Below, piece by piece: positions 26,320-35,060 of a stretch of DNA of 64,000 nt. Made by a program: the position numbers and the translations under genes. Every line of letters begins with the position of its first letter. Position 1 is the first letter of the stretch. Source of the stretch: Bacteroidales bacterium (GTDB lineage: Bacteria; Bacteroidota; Bacteroidia; Bacteroidales; UBA932); NCBI GenBank assembly GCA_017443845.1, contig JAFSXX010000002.1, positions 1-64,000 on the forward strand. The letters are read 5' to 3'. The notes under the pieces were generated by a model. That model was not told the DNA's origin, ran no database searches, and saw only the letters and a list, made by a program, of their open reading frames with translations.

Positions 26320-27174
26320 ATGTACCGGATAGTGACCAAGAAAGTCCTCAATCCGTCGGTCACGCTGATGGAGGTTGAGGCCCCGAGACTAGCCGCAGCT
26401 GCCCGCTGCGGCCAGTTCCTTATTGTGCGGGCCCGTGAGCAGGGCGAGCGCATCCCCCTTACCATAAGCGACTTCGACCGCGAGAAAGGGACTGTTACCA
26501 TCTGTACCCAGACAGTGGGCGCCTCCACCCGCATCATCAATGCGATGGAGGAGGGCGACTGCTTTACCGACTGCGTAGGCCCGCTCGGCCGCCCTTCCGA
26601 ATTCACAGAATGGGACGATGCGCGTCTTGAGGGTGAGCGTTTCCTCTTCATCGCCGGAGGCCTGGGCGCCGCTCCGGTCTATCCGCAGGTCAAATATCTC
26701 CACTCCAAAGGCGTTCCCGTGGATGTCATAATCGGCGCCAAGAATGCCGGACTGCTGATCTTCGCAGAGCAGATGAAGGCCGTCTGCGATAACCTCTACC
26801 TCTGCACCGACGACGGATCGCTCGGTGAGAAGGGCCTTGTGACAGGGGTTGTGGACCGCCTGCTCGGAGAGGGCAAAAAATATACCCAGGCCGTGGCCAT
26901 CGGCCCGATGATAATGATGAAATACGCTACCCTCGGCCTCAAGCCATCGGGCATCCCCTTGACGGTGAGCCTTAACACCCTGATGGTGGACGGCACCGGA
27001 ATGTGCGGAGCCTGCCGCGTATCGGTTGGCGGAAAGACCCGCTTCGCCTGCGTTGACGGGCCCGAGTTCGATGCCTATGAGGTGGACTTCGACGAGGCGA
27101 TGCGCCGCCAGGGTCTCTACCGCGACCTCGAGATGGAGGCCGACCACAAATGCAAAATAGGGAGGGACCGATGA
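26320..27174 (+). CDS. nfnA: NfnA: ferredoxin-NADP+ transhydrogenase, small FAD/[2Fe-2S] subunit
   Basis: This 284-residue cytoplasmic flavoprotein has a FAD-binding domain (1-95), a NAD-binding domain (FIAGGLGAAPVYPQ near 110) and a C-terminal [2Fe-2S] cluster with Cys229, Cys232, Cys244 and a last Cys in HKCKIG. With NfnB it forms the electron-bifurcating NADH-dependent reduced-ferredoxin:NADP+ oxidoreductase. Homologues are often annotated as sulfide dehydrogenase or dihydroorotate dehydrogenase electron-transfer subunit; the following NfnB gene decides the call. Start is the ATG at 26320, and its end overlaps nfnB by ATGA. Confidence 0.92.
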   Translation: MYRIVTKKVLNPSVTLMEVEAPRLAAAARCGQFLIVRAREQGERIPLTISDFDREKGTVTICTQTVGASTRIINAMEEGDCFTDCVGPLGRPSEFTEWDDARLEGERFLFIAGGLGAAPVYPQVKYLHSKGVPVDVIIGAKNAGLLIFAEQMKAVCDNLYLCTDDGSLGEKGLVTGVVDRLLGEGKKYTQAVAIGPMIMMKYATLGLKPSGIPLTVSLNTLMVDGTGMCGACRVSVGGKTRFACVDGPEFDAYEVDFDEAMRRQGLYRDLEMEADHKCKIGRDR

Positions 27175-28559
27175 TGGACAGGATGAAAAAGATACCGGTG
27201 CGCGAGCAGGAACCCGAAGTGCGCGCCCGCAATTTCAATGAGGTCTGCTATGGCTACGACGAGCTCGAAGCGCGCGCTGAGGCCTCCCGGTGCCTTAATT
27301 GCAAGAATCCCGGATGCGTGGCCCACTGCCCCGTCAGCATAAAGATTCCCGTATTCATAAAGCAGCTCAAGGATGGGGATTTCACCGCCGCAGCCGCTAC
27401 GATAGCCGAGGACAGTTCCCTGCCCGCAATCTGCGGCCGCGTATGCCCGCAGGAGACCCAGTGCGAGAGCGGATGTATCCTCGGAGTCAAAGGAGAGGCC
27501 GTTTCGATAGGCCGTCTGGAGCGCTTCGTGGCCGACTGGAGCCGCGGGAACGGGATCCGCCCCGAACCAGCGAAGCTGCGCAACGGCCGCAAGGTGGCAG
27601 TCGTGGGAAGCGGTCCCGCAGGCCTTGCCTGCGCCAGCGACCTGGCCCGTATGGGGTATGACGTGACTATCTTCGAGATGCTTCACAAGGCGGGAGGAGT
27701 GCTGCAATACGGCATTCCGGAGTTCCGTCTTCCCAAAGATACTGTGGTCGCCCACGAGATCGAGAATGTCAAGGCCCTCGGCGTGAAAATCGAGACCAAC
27801 GTGGTAATCGGCCGGACCTTGACCATAGACGACCTCTTCGACCGCGAAGGCTTCGAAGCCGTCTTCGTGGGCTCGGGAGCCGGACTTCCCAAGTTCATGG
27901 GCATCCCGGGAGAGAATCTCAACGGGGTCTTCTCGGCCAACGAATACCTCACCAGGAGCAACCTGATGCAAGCCTATTCGCCCGAAAGCGACACCCCCAT
28001 CCGCATCGGCCGCAAGGTGGCCGTGGTGGGAGGAGGCAACGTGGCGATGGATGCCGCCCGCACTGCACTCAGGCTGGGCTCGGAGGTGACAATAGTCTAT
28101 CGCCGAACCGAGAAGGAACTCCCCGCCCGCAGCGAGGAGGTGCACCACGCCCTGCAGGAGGGAATCCGCTTCTGTATGCTCACCAACCCTGTCGAGGTGC
28201 TGGGCGACGAAAAGGGCTGCGTCAAGGCCCTCCGCTGCCTCAAGATGACCCTTGGCGAGCCCGATGCCAGCGGCCGCCGAAGCCCCGTTCCGGTCTCCGG
28301 TTCGGAGTTCGACCTGGAGGCGGACCTGGTGATAATGGCGCTCGGAACCTCTCCAAACCCGCTTATCTCCTCGACAACGGGAGGCCTTGAGACGGACCGC
28401 CGCGGATGTCTGGTCGCGACTCCGGAAGGGGCCACTACCCGCGAGGGAGTCTTTGCGGGCGGCGACGCCGTCACGGGCGCGGCTACCGTAATATTGGCAA
28501 TGGGCGCCGGCCGGAAGGCGGCGGCCGCAATGGACGAATATCTGAAAAACAAACGATAA
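27171..28559 (+). CDS. nfnB: NfnB: large subunit, glutamate synthase small-chain homologue
   Basis: This 462-residue protein has two [4Fe-4S] motifs near the N-terminus ([14 protein letters not shown] and [15 protein letters not shown]), then FAD- and NADPH-binding Rossmann motifs ([12 protein letters not shown] and [12 protein letters not shown]). It would catalyse electron bifurcation between NADPH, ferredoxin and NADH with NfnA. A stand-alone glutamate synthase subunit is the alternative name, but no large subunit gene is near. TAATG at the end joins it to hisS. Confidence 0.92.
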   Translation: MMDRMKKIPVREQEPEVRARNFNEVCYGYDELEARAEASRCLNCKNPGCVAHCPVSIKIPVFIKQLKDGDFTAAAATIAEDSSLPAICGRVCPQETQCESGCILGVKGEAVSIGRLERFVADWSRGNGIRPEPAKLRNGRKVAVVGSGPAGLACASDLARMGYDVTIFEMLHKAGGVLQYGIPEFRLPKDTVVAHEIENVKALGVKIETNVVIGRTLTIDDLFDREGFEAVFVGSGAGLPKFMGIPGENLNGVFSANEYLTRSNLMQAYSPESDTPIRIGRKVAVVGGGNVAMDAARTALRLGSEVTIVYRRTEKELPARSEEVHHALQEGIRFCMLTNPVEVLGDEKGCVKALRCLKMTLGEPDASGRRSPVPVSGSEFDLEADLVIMALGTSPNPLISSTTGGLETDRRGCLVATPEGATTREGVFAGGDAVTGAATVILAMGAGRKAAAAMDEYLKNKR

Positions 28560-29929
28560 TGGCTCAGAAACCTTCAATCCCGAAAGGCACGCGCGATTTC
28601 GGACCTGTCGAAATGATGGGGCGGAACTATATTTTCAATACTGTACGGAGCGTCTTCTCCAAATATGGGTATCAGTGCATAGAGACCCCCTCGATAGAAA
28701 ACCTCAGCACGCTGCTGGGCAAATATGGCGAGGAGGGCGACAAGCTCCTCTTCAAGGTGCTCAACTCCGGTGACGCGTTCTCCGGAATCGACTTCGAATC
28801 GTACCGCGGCGAGACGGGCATAAACAGCAACGCCCTCTCCCTCAAGGTTTGCGAAAAGGGGTTGAGGTACGACCTCACGGTCCCCTTCGCGAGGTTCGTG
28901 GTGCAGCACCAGAACGAGATCTCATTCCCCTTCAAGCGCTACCAGATCCAGCCTGTATGGCGTGCGGACCGTCCCCAGAAGGGACGCTACCGCGAGTTCT
29001 ACCAGTGCGACGTGGATGTCATCGGCAGCAAGTCGCTCATCAACGAGCTGGAACTTGTCCAGATTGTGGACGAGGTGTTCGGCAAGATGGGTGTGAGGGT
29101 CTGCGTCAAGATCAACAACCGCAAGATCCTGGCCGGCATAGCCGAGGTCTGCGGGGCTCCCGACAAGCTCATCGACATTACGGTGGCGATAGACAAGATA
29201 GACAAGATCGGCCTGGATGCAGTCAAGGAGGAACTCCGTGAGAAGGGGCTGGGTGACGACGCCATTGCCGTTATCGAGCCTGTGCTGCTTCTCGAGGGCT
29301 CGACTGACGAGAAGATCGCCAGAATGCGCGGCGTGCTCGCAGGCTCCGAAACCGGACTGAAGGGTCTGGACGAGATTTCGACCCTGTTCGGACTGATAGG
29401 CAACGCCGGTGTGGATTCAGAGGTCCAGCTCGACCTCTCGCTCGCCCGCGGCCTGAACTACTATACCGGCGCCATTTTCGAGGTCAAGGCCAAGGATTTC
29501 GAGATAGGCAGCATTTGCGGCGGCGGCCGTTACGACGACCTTACCGGCATCTTCGGCCTGCCCGATATGTCGGGCGTCGGCATCTCGTTCGGAGCCGACC
29601 GCATCTACGACGTGCTCAAGGGGCTCGATCTCTTCCCCAAGGATATCTCCGGAACGGCCGACATCCTCTTTACAAATATGGGTGAGAAGGAGGTGGCATA
29701 TCTGATTCCGGTTGTCGCCTCGCTCCGTGCGAAGGGAGTCCGCTGCGAGATCTATCCCGACCAGGTCAAACTCAAGAAGCAGTTCGACTATGCCGACCGC
29801 AAGGGGATAAAGTACCTTGCCATAGTCGGCGAGGACGAGGTGGCCGAAGGCACCGTGAGCATCAAGAATCTCTCCACCGGAGAGCAACGGAAGGAAGATG
29901 CCAAAAAGATAAGCGGCCTGACCTGGTAG
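28559..29929 (+). CDS. hisS: Histidyl-tRNA synthetase
   Basis: This 456-residue class II synthetase charges tRNA-His. It shows motif 1 ([11 protein letters not shown]), motif 2 ([11 protein letters not shown]... [27 protein letters not shown]), the histidine-specific [14 protein letters not shown] segment, motif 3 ([15 protein letters not shown]) and a C-terminal anticodon-binding domain. The start overlaps the nfnB stop by 1 nt. A strong terminator covers its last codons. Confidence 0.97.
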   Translation: MAQKPSIPKGTRDFGPVEMMGRNYIFNTVRSVFSKYGYQCIETPSIENLSTLLGKYGEEGDKLLFKVLNSGDAFSGIDFESYRGETGINSNALSLKVCEKGLRYDLTVPFARFVVQHQNEISFPFKRYQIQPVWRADRPQKGRYREFYQCDVDVIGSKSLINELELVQIVDEVFGKMGVRVCVKINNRKILAGIAEVCGAPDKLIDITVAIDKIDKIGLDAVKEELREKGLGDDAIAVIEPVLLLEGSTDEKIARMRGVLAGSETGLKGLDEISTLFGLIGNAGVDSEVQLDLSLARGLNYYTGAIFEVKAKDFEIGSICGGGRYDDLTGIFGLPDMSGVGISFGADRIYDVLKGLDLFPKDISGTADILFTNMGEKEVAYLIPVVASLRAKGVRCEIYPDQVKLKKQFDYADRKGIKYLAIVGEDEVAEGTVSIKNLSTGEQRKEDAKKISGLTW

Positions 29930-29945
29930 GTCAGACCGCTTTTTC
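29912..29945 (+). terminator. Intrinsic terminator of hisS and the genes before it
   Basis: AGCGGcCTGACC and GGTCAGaCCGCT form an 11-12-bp stem with a 5-nt loop, followed by TTTTTC. The stem includes the last codons and stop of hisS. Confidence 0.85.
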
Positions 29946-29961
29946 TTTCTGGAAGGGCTAA

Positions 29962-30177
29962 TTATTTAGCGATTTCAGTAGCAGCAGCCTCAACAGCCTC
30001 AGCTGCGTTCTCAACAGCCTCTGCAGCGTTCTCAACAGCGTTGGTTACGGTATCGCAGCAAGGAGCGACCTCCTCTACGACGGGCTCTTCAACAACCTGC
30101 TCTTTAGGCTGGTTCTTGCAAGAAACAGCGAGCATAGCTACGACTGCCATGAGTGCGAGTACGGATACTTTTTTCAT
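29962..30177 (-). CDS. Small alanine-rich lipoprotein
   Basis: This 71-residue protein has a lipoprotein signal (VAMLAVSC). The mature part is an acidic, alanine-rich helix with the repeat AAEAVENAAEAVE, and two adjacent Cys (PCCDT). Function unknown. Its sequence style resembles that of the TonB C-terminal lipoprotein two genes away, whose N-terminus is also Ala- and Glu-rich. Confidence 0.75.
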   Translation of the reverse strand: MKKVSVLALMAVVAMLAVSCKNQPKEQVVEEPVVEEVAPCCDTVTNAVENAAEAVENAAEAVEAAATEIAK

Positions 30178-30261
30178 TTTCAGTGATTTTTAGGTTAATA
30201 ATATAGTTGGCTCTAATTACCTTATTAATAACGTTTATGCCCTGGCGGGCCATACTCGCTG

Positions 30262-30269
30262 CAAATGTA
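30262..30269 (-). promoter_or_regulatory. -7 box for the small lipoprotein gene
   Basis: The minus strand reads TACATTTG, 84 nt upstream of the start at 30177. The gap 30178-30369 otherwise contains an AT-rich leader and the neighbouring terminator. No -33 match is evident. Confidence 0.4.
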
Positions 30270-30318
30270 GTAACAATTTGCAATCGGTGTTATTTTTTTT
30301 GAAAAAAATAGCGAATGC

Positions 30319-30349
30319 AAAAAAAAGGACGCAATTGGGTTGCGTCCTT
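30319..30349 (-). terminator. Intrinsic terminator of the YegP-like/TonB-domain operon
   Basis: On the minus strand AAGGACGCAA and TTGCGTCCTT form a perfect 10-bp stem with a 5-nt loop, followed by an eight-base T run. It lies 21 bp after the stop of the TonB-domain lipoprotein gene. Confidence 0.9.
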
Positions 30350-30369
30350 AAAGCTGATGCCGTCGCAGA

Positions 30370-30921
30370 TTATTTCAGAGCGAACTTGATAGGCAGGACG
30401 TACTTGACGTTCACAGCCTCGCCGCCCTTGGTACCTGCGGTCCATGCGGGTGCGGATTCGAGAACCCTTACAGCCTCCGCATCGAGAGCGGGGGAGACAC
30501 CGCGGATAACCTTGACGTCGGAGATTTTACCCTCTTTGTCAACGGTGAACTGAGCGAGGACGGTTCCCTGCTCTTCGTTGTCCTTGGCAGCCTGGGGATA
30601 CTGAAGGTTGTTGCCGATCCACTTGAGGAAATCCTTCTCGTCGCCACCCTGGAATGTGGGCTTGACATCGACAGCCGCATAAGAGACAGCGTCGGACAGG
30701 TCGGGAGCCTCTACGGGAACGATTTCGTCCATCGCGCGTTCGAGGGTAGCCTCGTCGATACCTGCAGCCGCGGCTGCGGCTATCGCCTCGTCAGCTGCCG
30801 CAGTGGCAGAAACCTCTTCAGCAACAGGCTCATTCTCTGCAGCTTCCTTGTTGGAGTTCTTGCAGGAGCTGACTGCGAAGATGCAGAGAGCTGCGAGCGC
30901 AAATGAGAATATTCTCTTCAT
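30370..30921 (-). CDS. Lipoprotein with TonB C-terminal domain
   Basis: This 183-residue protein has a lipoprotein signal (ALCIFAVSSC), an Ala/Glu-rich linker and a C-terminal TonB-type domain (PTFQGGDEKDFLKWIGNNLQYP, then EGKISDVKVIRGVSPALDAEA and YVLPIKFALK). Ordinary TonB is anchored in the inner membrane by a helix; here the anchor is a lipid, so coupling to ExbBD is unlikely. It may be a periplasmic binding or assembly protein. It follows the YegP-like gene by 11 bp. Confidence 0.85.
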   Translation of the reverse strand: MKRIFSFALAALCIFAVSSCKNSNKEAAENEPVAEEVSATAAADEAIAAAAAAGIDEATLERAMDEIVPVEAPDLSDAVSYAAVDVKPTFQGGDEKDFLKWIGNNLQYPQAAKDNEEQGTVLAQFTVDKEGKISDVKVIRGVSPALDAEAVRVLESAPAWTAGTKGGEAVNVKYVLPIKFALK

Positions 30922-30932
30922 TTCAGACAAGA

Positions 30933-31259
30933 TTAGATTTCAACTACGGGAGCTTCGGGAGCGTTCTTCATAACGGAAGCGATACCGTTGTCGCAATTCT
31001 TCTCGTTTGCGTACATCTGGCTTGCACCGATGACCTGGCCGTTAGAAGCTTTGAGGTTGAAGAAAGGCTTGCCGTTCTTGGCGACCTTCTTCTCGTAGCG
31101 GGTGATGTCGCCTGCGTTCTTCTTGACGGACTCTACGCCGTTGAGGCAGGCAGATTTGGTGGTGTAGCCCTCACTGGTGAGGATTGTCTGGCCGTTGGAG
31201 GCCTTGAGGTTGAACTGGAATTCACCGTTCTTCCTGACAGAAACTTCAAATTTTCCCAT
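30933..31259 (-). CDS. YegP-like DUF1508 protein
   Basis: This 108-residue protein consists of two tandem DUF1508 repeats, each starting with a variant of G-x-F/F-x-F-N-L-K-A-S-N-G-Q and ending with a basic helix. No signal peptide. The biochemical role of the family is not established. A promoter at 31290-31319 drives this gene and the TonB-domain gene. Confidence 0.9.
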   Translation of the reverse strand: MGKFEVSVRKNGEFQFNLKASNGQTILTSEGYTTKSACLNGVESVKKNAGDITRYEKKVAKNGKPFFNLKASNGQVIGASQMYANEKNCDNGIASVMKNAPEAPVVEI

Positions 31260-31289
31260 TGTAGTAAAGTTAGAAATTGGATTTTTCTA

Positions 31290-31319
31290 CAAATATATAA
31301 AAATTAAACAGTTATCCAA
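31290..31319 (-). promoter_or_regulatory. Promoter of the YegP-like gene
   Basis: The minus strand has TTG (31319-31317), a 19-nt spacer and TATATTTG (31297-31290), 30 nt before the ATG. Confidence 0.6.
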
Positions 31320-32096
31320 TTATTTTCCGAGTGCGTCGGCTTTTTCGCGGATGCGTGCGGCACGGGTCTCGCTGTCGGGATGGGATGCGAACATCTTCTG
31401 GACGAGGGATGCCTTGCTGCTGCCGGAAATCTTGACGAGCTTTTCGAGACTTGTGGCCATACTGTACTTGTTGTAGCCCTGTTTGACGGAGAACTCGAAG
31501 CCGTGGTCGTCGGCAGCGAATTCCTGCTTCTGGCTGAACTGGGATCCCAGATATGCCTCTGCGATATCGCCGAGCTGGCTCTTGGTAATCTGGCCTACCG
31601 CTCCCGCTGCGTCAACCACGTCGCGGGCCGCCGCGGTGAGATATGCCTTGCGCATCGCGTTGCGGGTGTCCTTGTGGACCACGTGGCCGAGCTCGTGGCC
31701 GATCACGGCCATCAGCTCACCGTCGTCCATAATGTCCATAAGGCCGCTGTAAACCCTGATGGAGCCGTCTCCACAGGCGAATGCGTTGATTTCGCTGGAC
31801 CTGTAAACCTTGAAGTTGACGGGGATTCCGTCAATCTCCTTGACGTTTGCGAGAAGCCTCTTGAGCCTGTTGTGATAGACGCCGGTATCGACGTTGTTCT
31901 GGGAGTCGTACTGCTTGACCGCCTCCTTGCTGAGCTGTACGATCTGTTCATCGGTGATGGAAAGTGCGGTCATCGCCTTGTTGGCTGCGGACTGGAGCTC
32001 GTTCGGGTCCCAGTTTACCCTCTGCAGCATACCGCATCCCGAGACTGACAGCATTATGCAGGCGAGTGCGAGTGCGGTGATGGAAAAGTGTTTCAT
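31320..32096 (-). CDS. M48-family metalloprotease lipoprotein
   Basis: This 258-residue protein has a lipobox (SVSGC) and the zinc motif HELGH at residues 134-138, with a downstream Glu in AADDHGFEFSVKQG as third ligand. Related proteins (BepA/LoiP type) degrade or assemble envelope proteins at the periplasmic face. It is 27 bp downstream of pncB on the same strand and may be co-transcribed. Confidence 0.9.
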   Translation of the reverse strand: MKHFSITALALACIMLSVSGCGMLQRVNWDPNELQSAANKAMTALSITDEQIVQLSKEAVKQYDSQNNVDTGVYHNRLKRLLANVKEIDGIPVNFKVYRSSEINAFACGDGSIRVYSGLMDIMDDGELMAVIGHELGHVVHKDTRNAMRKAYLTAAARDVVDAAGAVGQITKSQLGDIAEAYLGSQFSQKQEFAADDHGFEFSVKQGYNKYSMATSLEKLVKISGSSKASLVQKMFASHPDSETRAARIREKADALGK

Positions 32097-32123
32097 ATCT
32101 GTTTTGACTTTGATAATGATCCG

Positions 32124-33320
32124 TTATTTGGGCAGCTGGCTGATAAGGTACCTGCACTTGTCCTCGTTTCCGAGGGTTTTGCTGGTGTTGCAGGAGAGCT
32201 TGACGCAGTCGTGCCATTCGCGCTGCTCTGTTATGCGGCCCCTGGTGAGTTTGATGACTATGTTCATCGGCTGACATCCGGTGACATCGCAGGTGAGGAA
32301 GGTTCCCACGCCGTAGGAGTCCTGGACGCGGCCCGCGCAGTAGCGGTGGATTTCGACTGCCCGTTTGATGTTGAGGCCGTTGCTGAAGACCACCTGCTTG
32401 GTGGCGGGGTCGATGCCGAGCGACTGGTATTTGGCGATTATCTTCTCGGTCTGCTCCTCCTCGTTGCCGCTGTCCACGCGCAGGCCCTTGTACATCATCG
32501 CCATCCTCTTGGAGAGGTTGGAGAAGAAGACCTTGTCGCCGAAGCAGTCGTAGAGGTATATGCCGTTGTCGCCGTCATAAACGTCGCTGAATTTCTTCAT
32601 CACGTTGAAGTTGCACTCGAACAGGCCGCTGACGTTCTCCTCGAACGAGATGAGCTGGTGCGACATCGTACCCAGGGGGATGCAGTCGTATTTCATTGCC
32701 AGCCATACGTTGCTCGTGCCGGTGAATTTGCCGGGCCAGGTCCGGGAATCGGCCACCTTCTTCATCGTGCGGATGACCATCTCCTGATGGTCGAAGCTCA
32801 GGCGCCTGCGGGTGCCCATATCGCCCAGGATGAGGCCGTTCTCAAGTATCTCGACTGTCTTTTCTTCGGCCCTTTTCTCTTCCAGGGCGGCATCGTAGCG
32901 GTCGATGTCGCCGCGGAGGATGTGCACCAGTTCGGAGATGGAGGAGAGCAGGGGCATCTCCCACATGATGGTGGAGAACCATTTGCCCTTGACCTTGATC
33001 TGGAGATAGCCTTCGGCGTCCTGCTTGATGGTGACCTCCGCCGGATTGAACCGGTAGCCGCGGAGGAAGGTGAAGTACCACAAAGGCAGCCAGACGCATC
33101 TGGATGCCATGAATTGGATCTCCTCCTCGGTGATGACCACGTCTTTCATATAATCGACCTGCTCCTGCAGGAGTTCTGCGAATCCGGCGGGGAACTTCTC
33201 GTGGTTGCGGTCGAAGAATGTGTACTCGACTTCTGCCCTGGGGTACTGCTTGAGAATGTAGTACTGGCAGGTAAAGGTATAAAGGTCGTTGTCGGTGAAG
33301 TGCCTTATGAGTTGCTTCAT
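32124..33320 (-). CDS. pncB: Nicotinate phosphoribosyltransferase
   Basis: This 398-residue enzyme makes nicotinate mononucleotide from nicotinate and PRPP in NAD salvage. The family start MKQLIRHFTDNDLYTFT is followed by the active-site segment GTRRRLSFDHQEM, with the phosphohistidine-type His. Length matches PncB. It is divergent from the hydrolase gene with only 36 bp between starts, so its own promoter must overlap that gene. Confidence 0.95.
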   Translation of the reverse strand: MKQLIRHFTDNDLYTFTCQYYILKQYPRAEVEYTFFDRNHEKFPAGFAELLQEQVDYMKDVVITEEEIQFMASRCVWLPLWYFTFLRGYRFNPAEVTIKQDAEGYLQIKVKGKWFSTIMWEMPLLSSISELVHILRGDIDRYDAALEEKRAEEKTVEILENGLILGDMGTRRRLSFDHQEMVIRTMKKVADSRTWPGKFTGTSNVWLAMKYDCIPLGTMSHQLISFEENVSGLFECNFNVMKKFSDVYDGDNGIYLYDCFGDKVFFSNLSKRMAMMYKGLRVDSGNEEEQTEKIIAKYQSLGIDPATKQVVFSNGLNIKRAVEIHRYCAGRVQDSYGVGTFLTCDVTGCQPMNIVIKLTRGRITEQREWHDCVKLSCNTSKTLGNEDKCRYLISQLPK

Positions 33321-33329
33321 TACTTTTTG

Positions 33330-33337
33330 TATATTTG
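33330..33337 (+). promoter_or_regulatory. -7 box for the alpha/beta hydrolase gene
   Basis: TATATTTG lies 19 nt before the ATG at 33357. A TTG lies 15 nt further upstream, too close for the consensus. Confidence 0.45.
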
Positions 33338-33356
33338 CTTCACGAATTACAAAAAT

Positions 33357-34115
33357 ATGAAATTAATACGAAAGGCCAAAGGGTTCTTCTATTTCACCTC
33401 GCTCCGTTTCCGGTGCAGGCGATATCCCGAAAAGACTGATTATATCGAAGTTAACGGCCAGCGGCTGCTGTATGCCACCCGCGGGCCCGAAAAGGGGCGT
33501 CCCGTAGTGCTGCTGCACGGTAACGGAGGCTCGCATCTGAGTATGTCCACCCAGGCGATGGAGCTGGCGATGGCCGGTTACAGGGTGTACAGCCCCGATT
33601 CCCGCGGACAGGGGGCCAATCCTCCGCTGGAGGAGTATCATTATGCCGATATGGCCGAGGATACATACCAGTTCATCAAGGCTTTGGGGCTCGAAAAGCC
33701 GGCGGTTTACGGCTGGAGCGACGGCGGCGTGATAGCGCTGATGCTCGAGACGGCGCACCCCGGCACCTGCGGCCTGATTGCCGTCAGCGGAGCCAATCTC
33801 TGCCCCGACTGCGGTCCCGGTTTCGAGGATTTCAAGGCGTGGATCCTTTCGGAAGGTACCCCCTTGGCGATGATGATGCTCGAGGAGCCGAACATCGACC
33901 CGGCGACGCTCTCTGCCATAAAGTGTCCAGTCCAGGTGAGTGTCGGAAGCGACGATCTGATCTCCGTGGAGCACACTAAACTCATAGCCGATTCAATCCC
34001 CGATTCGGAGCTCGTAGTGGTCCCGAAGGCCGACCATCGCAGCTATATCAAAAAGAATCCCCGGATGGGCAGGCTACTGTCGGGCTTTTTTGCTTCTCAC
34101 AATTACTTGCCGTAG
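33357..34115 (+). CDS. Alpha/beta hydrolase
   Basis: This 252-residue hydrolase has the oxyanion motif LHGNGGSH (about 54-61), the nucleophile elbow GWSDGG with Ser121, and the catalytic His in KADHRSYI near the C-terminus. No clear signal peptide, although the N-terminus is basic and partly hydrophobic (FFYFTSLRFRCRRYP). Substrate unknown; homologues act on esters or small amides. I chose ATG 33357; the frame is open far upstream, antisense to pncB, but that part is not coding. Confidence 0.85.
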   Translation: MKLIRKAKGFFYFTSLRFRCRRYPEKTDYIEVNGQRLLYATRGPEKGRPVVLLHGNGGSHLSMSTQAMELAMAGYRVYSPDSRGQGANPPLEEYHYADMAEDTYQFIKALGLEKPAVYGWSDGGVIALMLETAHPGTCGLIAVSGANLCPDCGPGFEDFKAWILSEGTPLAMMMLEEPNIDPATLSAIKCPVQVSVGSDDLISVEHTKLIADSIPDSELVVVPKADHRSYIKKNPRMGRLLSGFFASHNYLP

Positions 34116-34120
34116 TTTAA

Positions 34121-34264
34121 TGACCCATTCCTTCCCGCCGGGCCTTCCCATCCGCAGGCCTTCGCTTCGCTCATCCCTCCCACTTCGTGGGCCCCTCCCG
34201 TTCATGTGGCCACGGGCGGCCACAGGCCCTCGGATGGGAAGGCCCGGCGGGGTGGAATGGGTCA
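34121..34264. repeat. 144-bp branched GC-rich palindrome between convergent genes
   Basis: The 40-base ends (34121-34160 and 34225-34264) are near-perfect inverted copies, differing at two short two-base patches; both begin or end with TGACCCATTCC or its complement. Between them lie two further hairpins, CCCAC-TTC-GTGGG (34179-34191) and TGTGGCC/GGCCACA (34205-34224). The element fills the gap between the hydrolase stop and the DUF2490 gene and includes the latter's stop codon. It should act as a bidirectional transcript end and may be a member of a REP-like repeat family. Confidence 0.85.
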
Positions 34265-35056
34265 GAAGCTGAACTTATAGCCTATGCCCAGATTGAAGTT
34301 CAGTGCCTGGTCGTAGGTCAGGGACTTGAGCTTTGTGCCCTCGGCGTTGGTGTCGATCTCCTTGTCGTAACAGTAGTCGCCGAGCAGGAAGAAATCGAAA
34401 GAGTTGTGTTTATCCATCTTCCACTCGAGACCGATGCATCCCCTGGCGCGGTTGAAATAGGCGTCGCTATAGCCCAGGAATTCATAGTCGCTGTATTCGC
34501 TTCCATTCCAGGACGCCTTGCAGGCGGGGTCGTTGAATACGTTGCGGGCCTCTGCGAAGACATAGGGCGTAATGGCCTTGGATATGCCTTTGTAGGAGAC
34601 TTTCAGGCGGCTCTTGAGAGTCAGCGAATTGGGATTGTTCTGGAATTCGTTGCCCACTTCGCGGTGGGTGAGCTGAAGCCTCTCCTTGAGGGAGAACTGC
34701 CAGTCGCCCGAACGCACGGTGCCCATCACGTCACCGTAAATGCGGTGGCGTTGCTTCCACTCGTAAGAGGTGTTTCTCTTCTCAATGAAGAGATAGCCGC
34801 CTCCGACCTTGAGCCAGGGGTTGACCTTGTAGGTGAGGCCGGCGCCCGCCTGGTAACGGCCGAAGTTCCCGAAATTGTCGCTGATGCGCGCTTCCGCCTC
34901 GATGCCGGCGTGGAATCCCTTCGATATCTTCTTGTCCACCTCTATCGAAATGCGGGCCCCCATATCCCTCTCCAGATCGTTTACAGTCCCTTGCGCCAGT
35001 GCGGCGAGAGGGGAGAGGGCGAGGGTGATGCCGAGTATGAGAATCTTCTTGTCCAT
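34262..35056 (-). CDS. DUF2490 outer-membrane protein
   Basis: This 264-residue protein has a signal peptide (LALSPLAALAQ) and alternating beta-strands typical of the DUF2490 barrel family, with the motif RYQAGAGLTYKVNPWLKVGGGY. It ends in GYKFSF with terminal Phe, an outer-membrane sorting mark. It is 4 bp downstream of the DUF4956 gene and is the last gene of the VTC cluster. Function unknown; as an outer-membrane pore it could complete an export path. Confidence 0.85.
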   Translation of the reverse strand: MDKKILILGITLALSPLAALAQGTVNDLERDMGARISIEVDKKISKGFHAGIEAEARISDNFGNFGRYQAGAGLTYKVNPWLKVGGGYLFIEKRNTSYEWKQRHRIYGDVMGTVRSGDWQFSLKERLQLTHREVGNEFQNNPNSLTLKSRLKVSYKGISKAITPYVFAEARNVFNDPACKASWNGSEYSDYEFLGYSDAYFNRARGCIGLEWKMDKHNSFDFFLLGDYCYDKEIDTNAEGTKLKSLTYDQALNFNLGIGYKFSF

Positions 35057-35060
35057 TGCT

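Noticed and set aside
32088-33356. Plus-strand extension of over 400 codons in front of the alpha/beta hydrolase
   Set aside because: It is antisense to pncB, and the hydrolase fold starts only after 33357.
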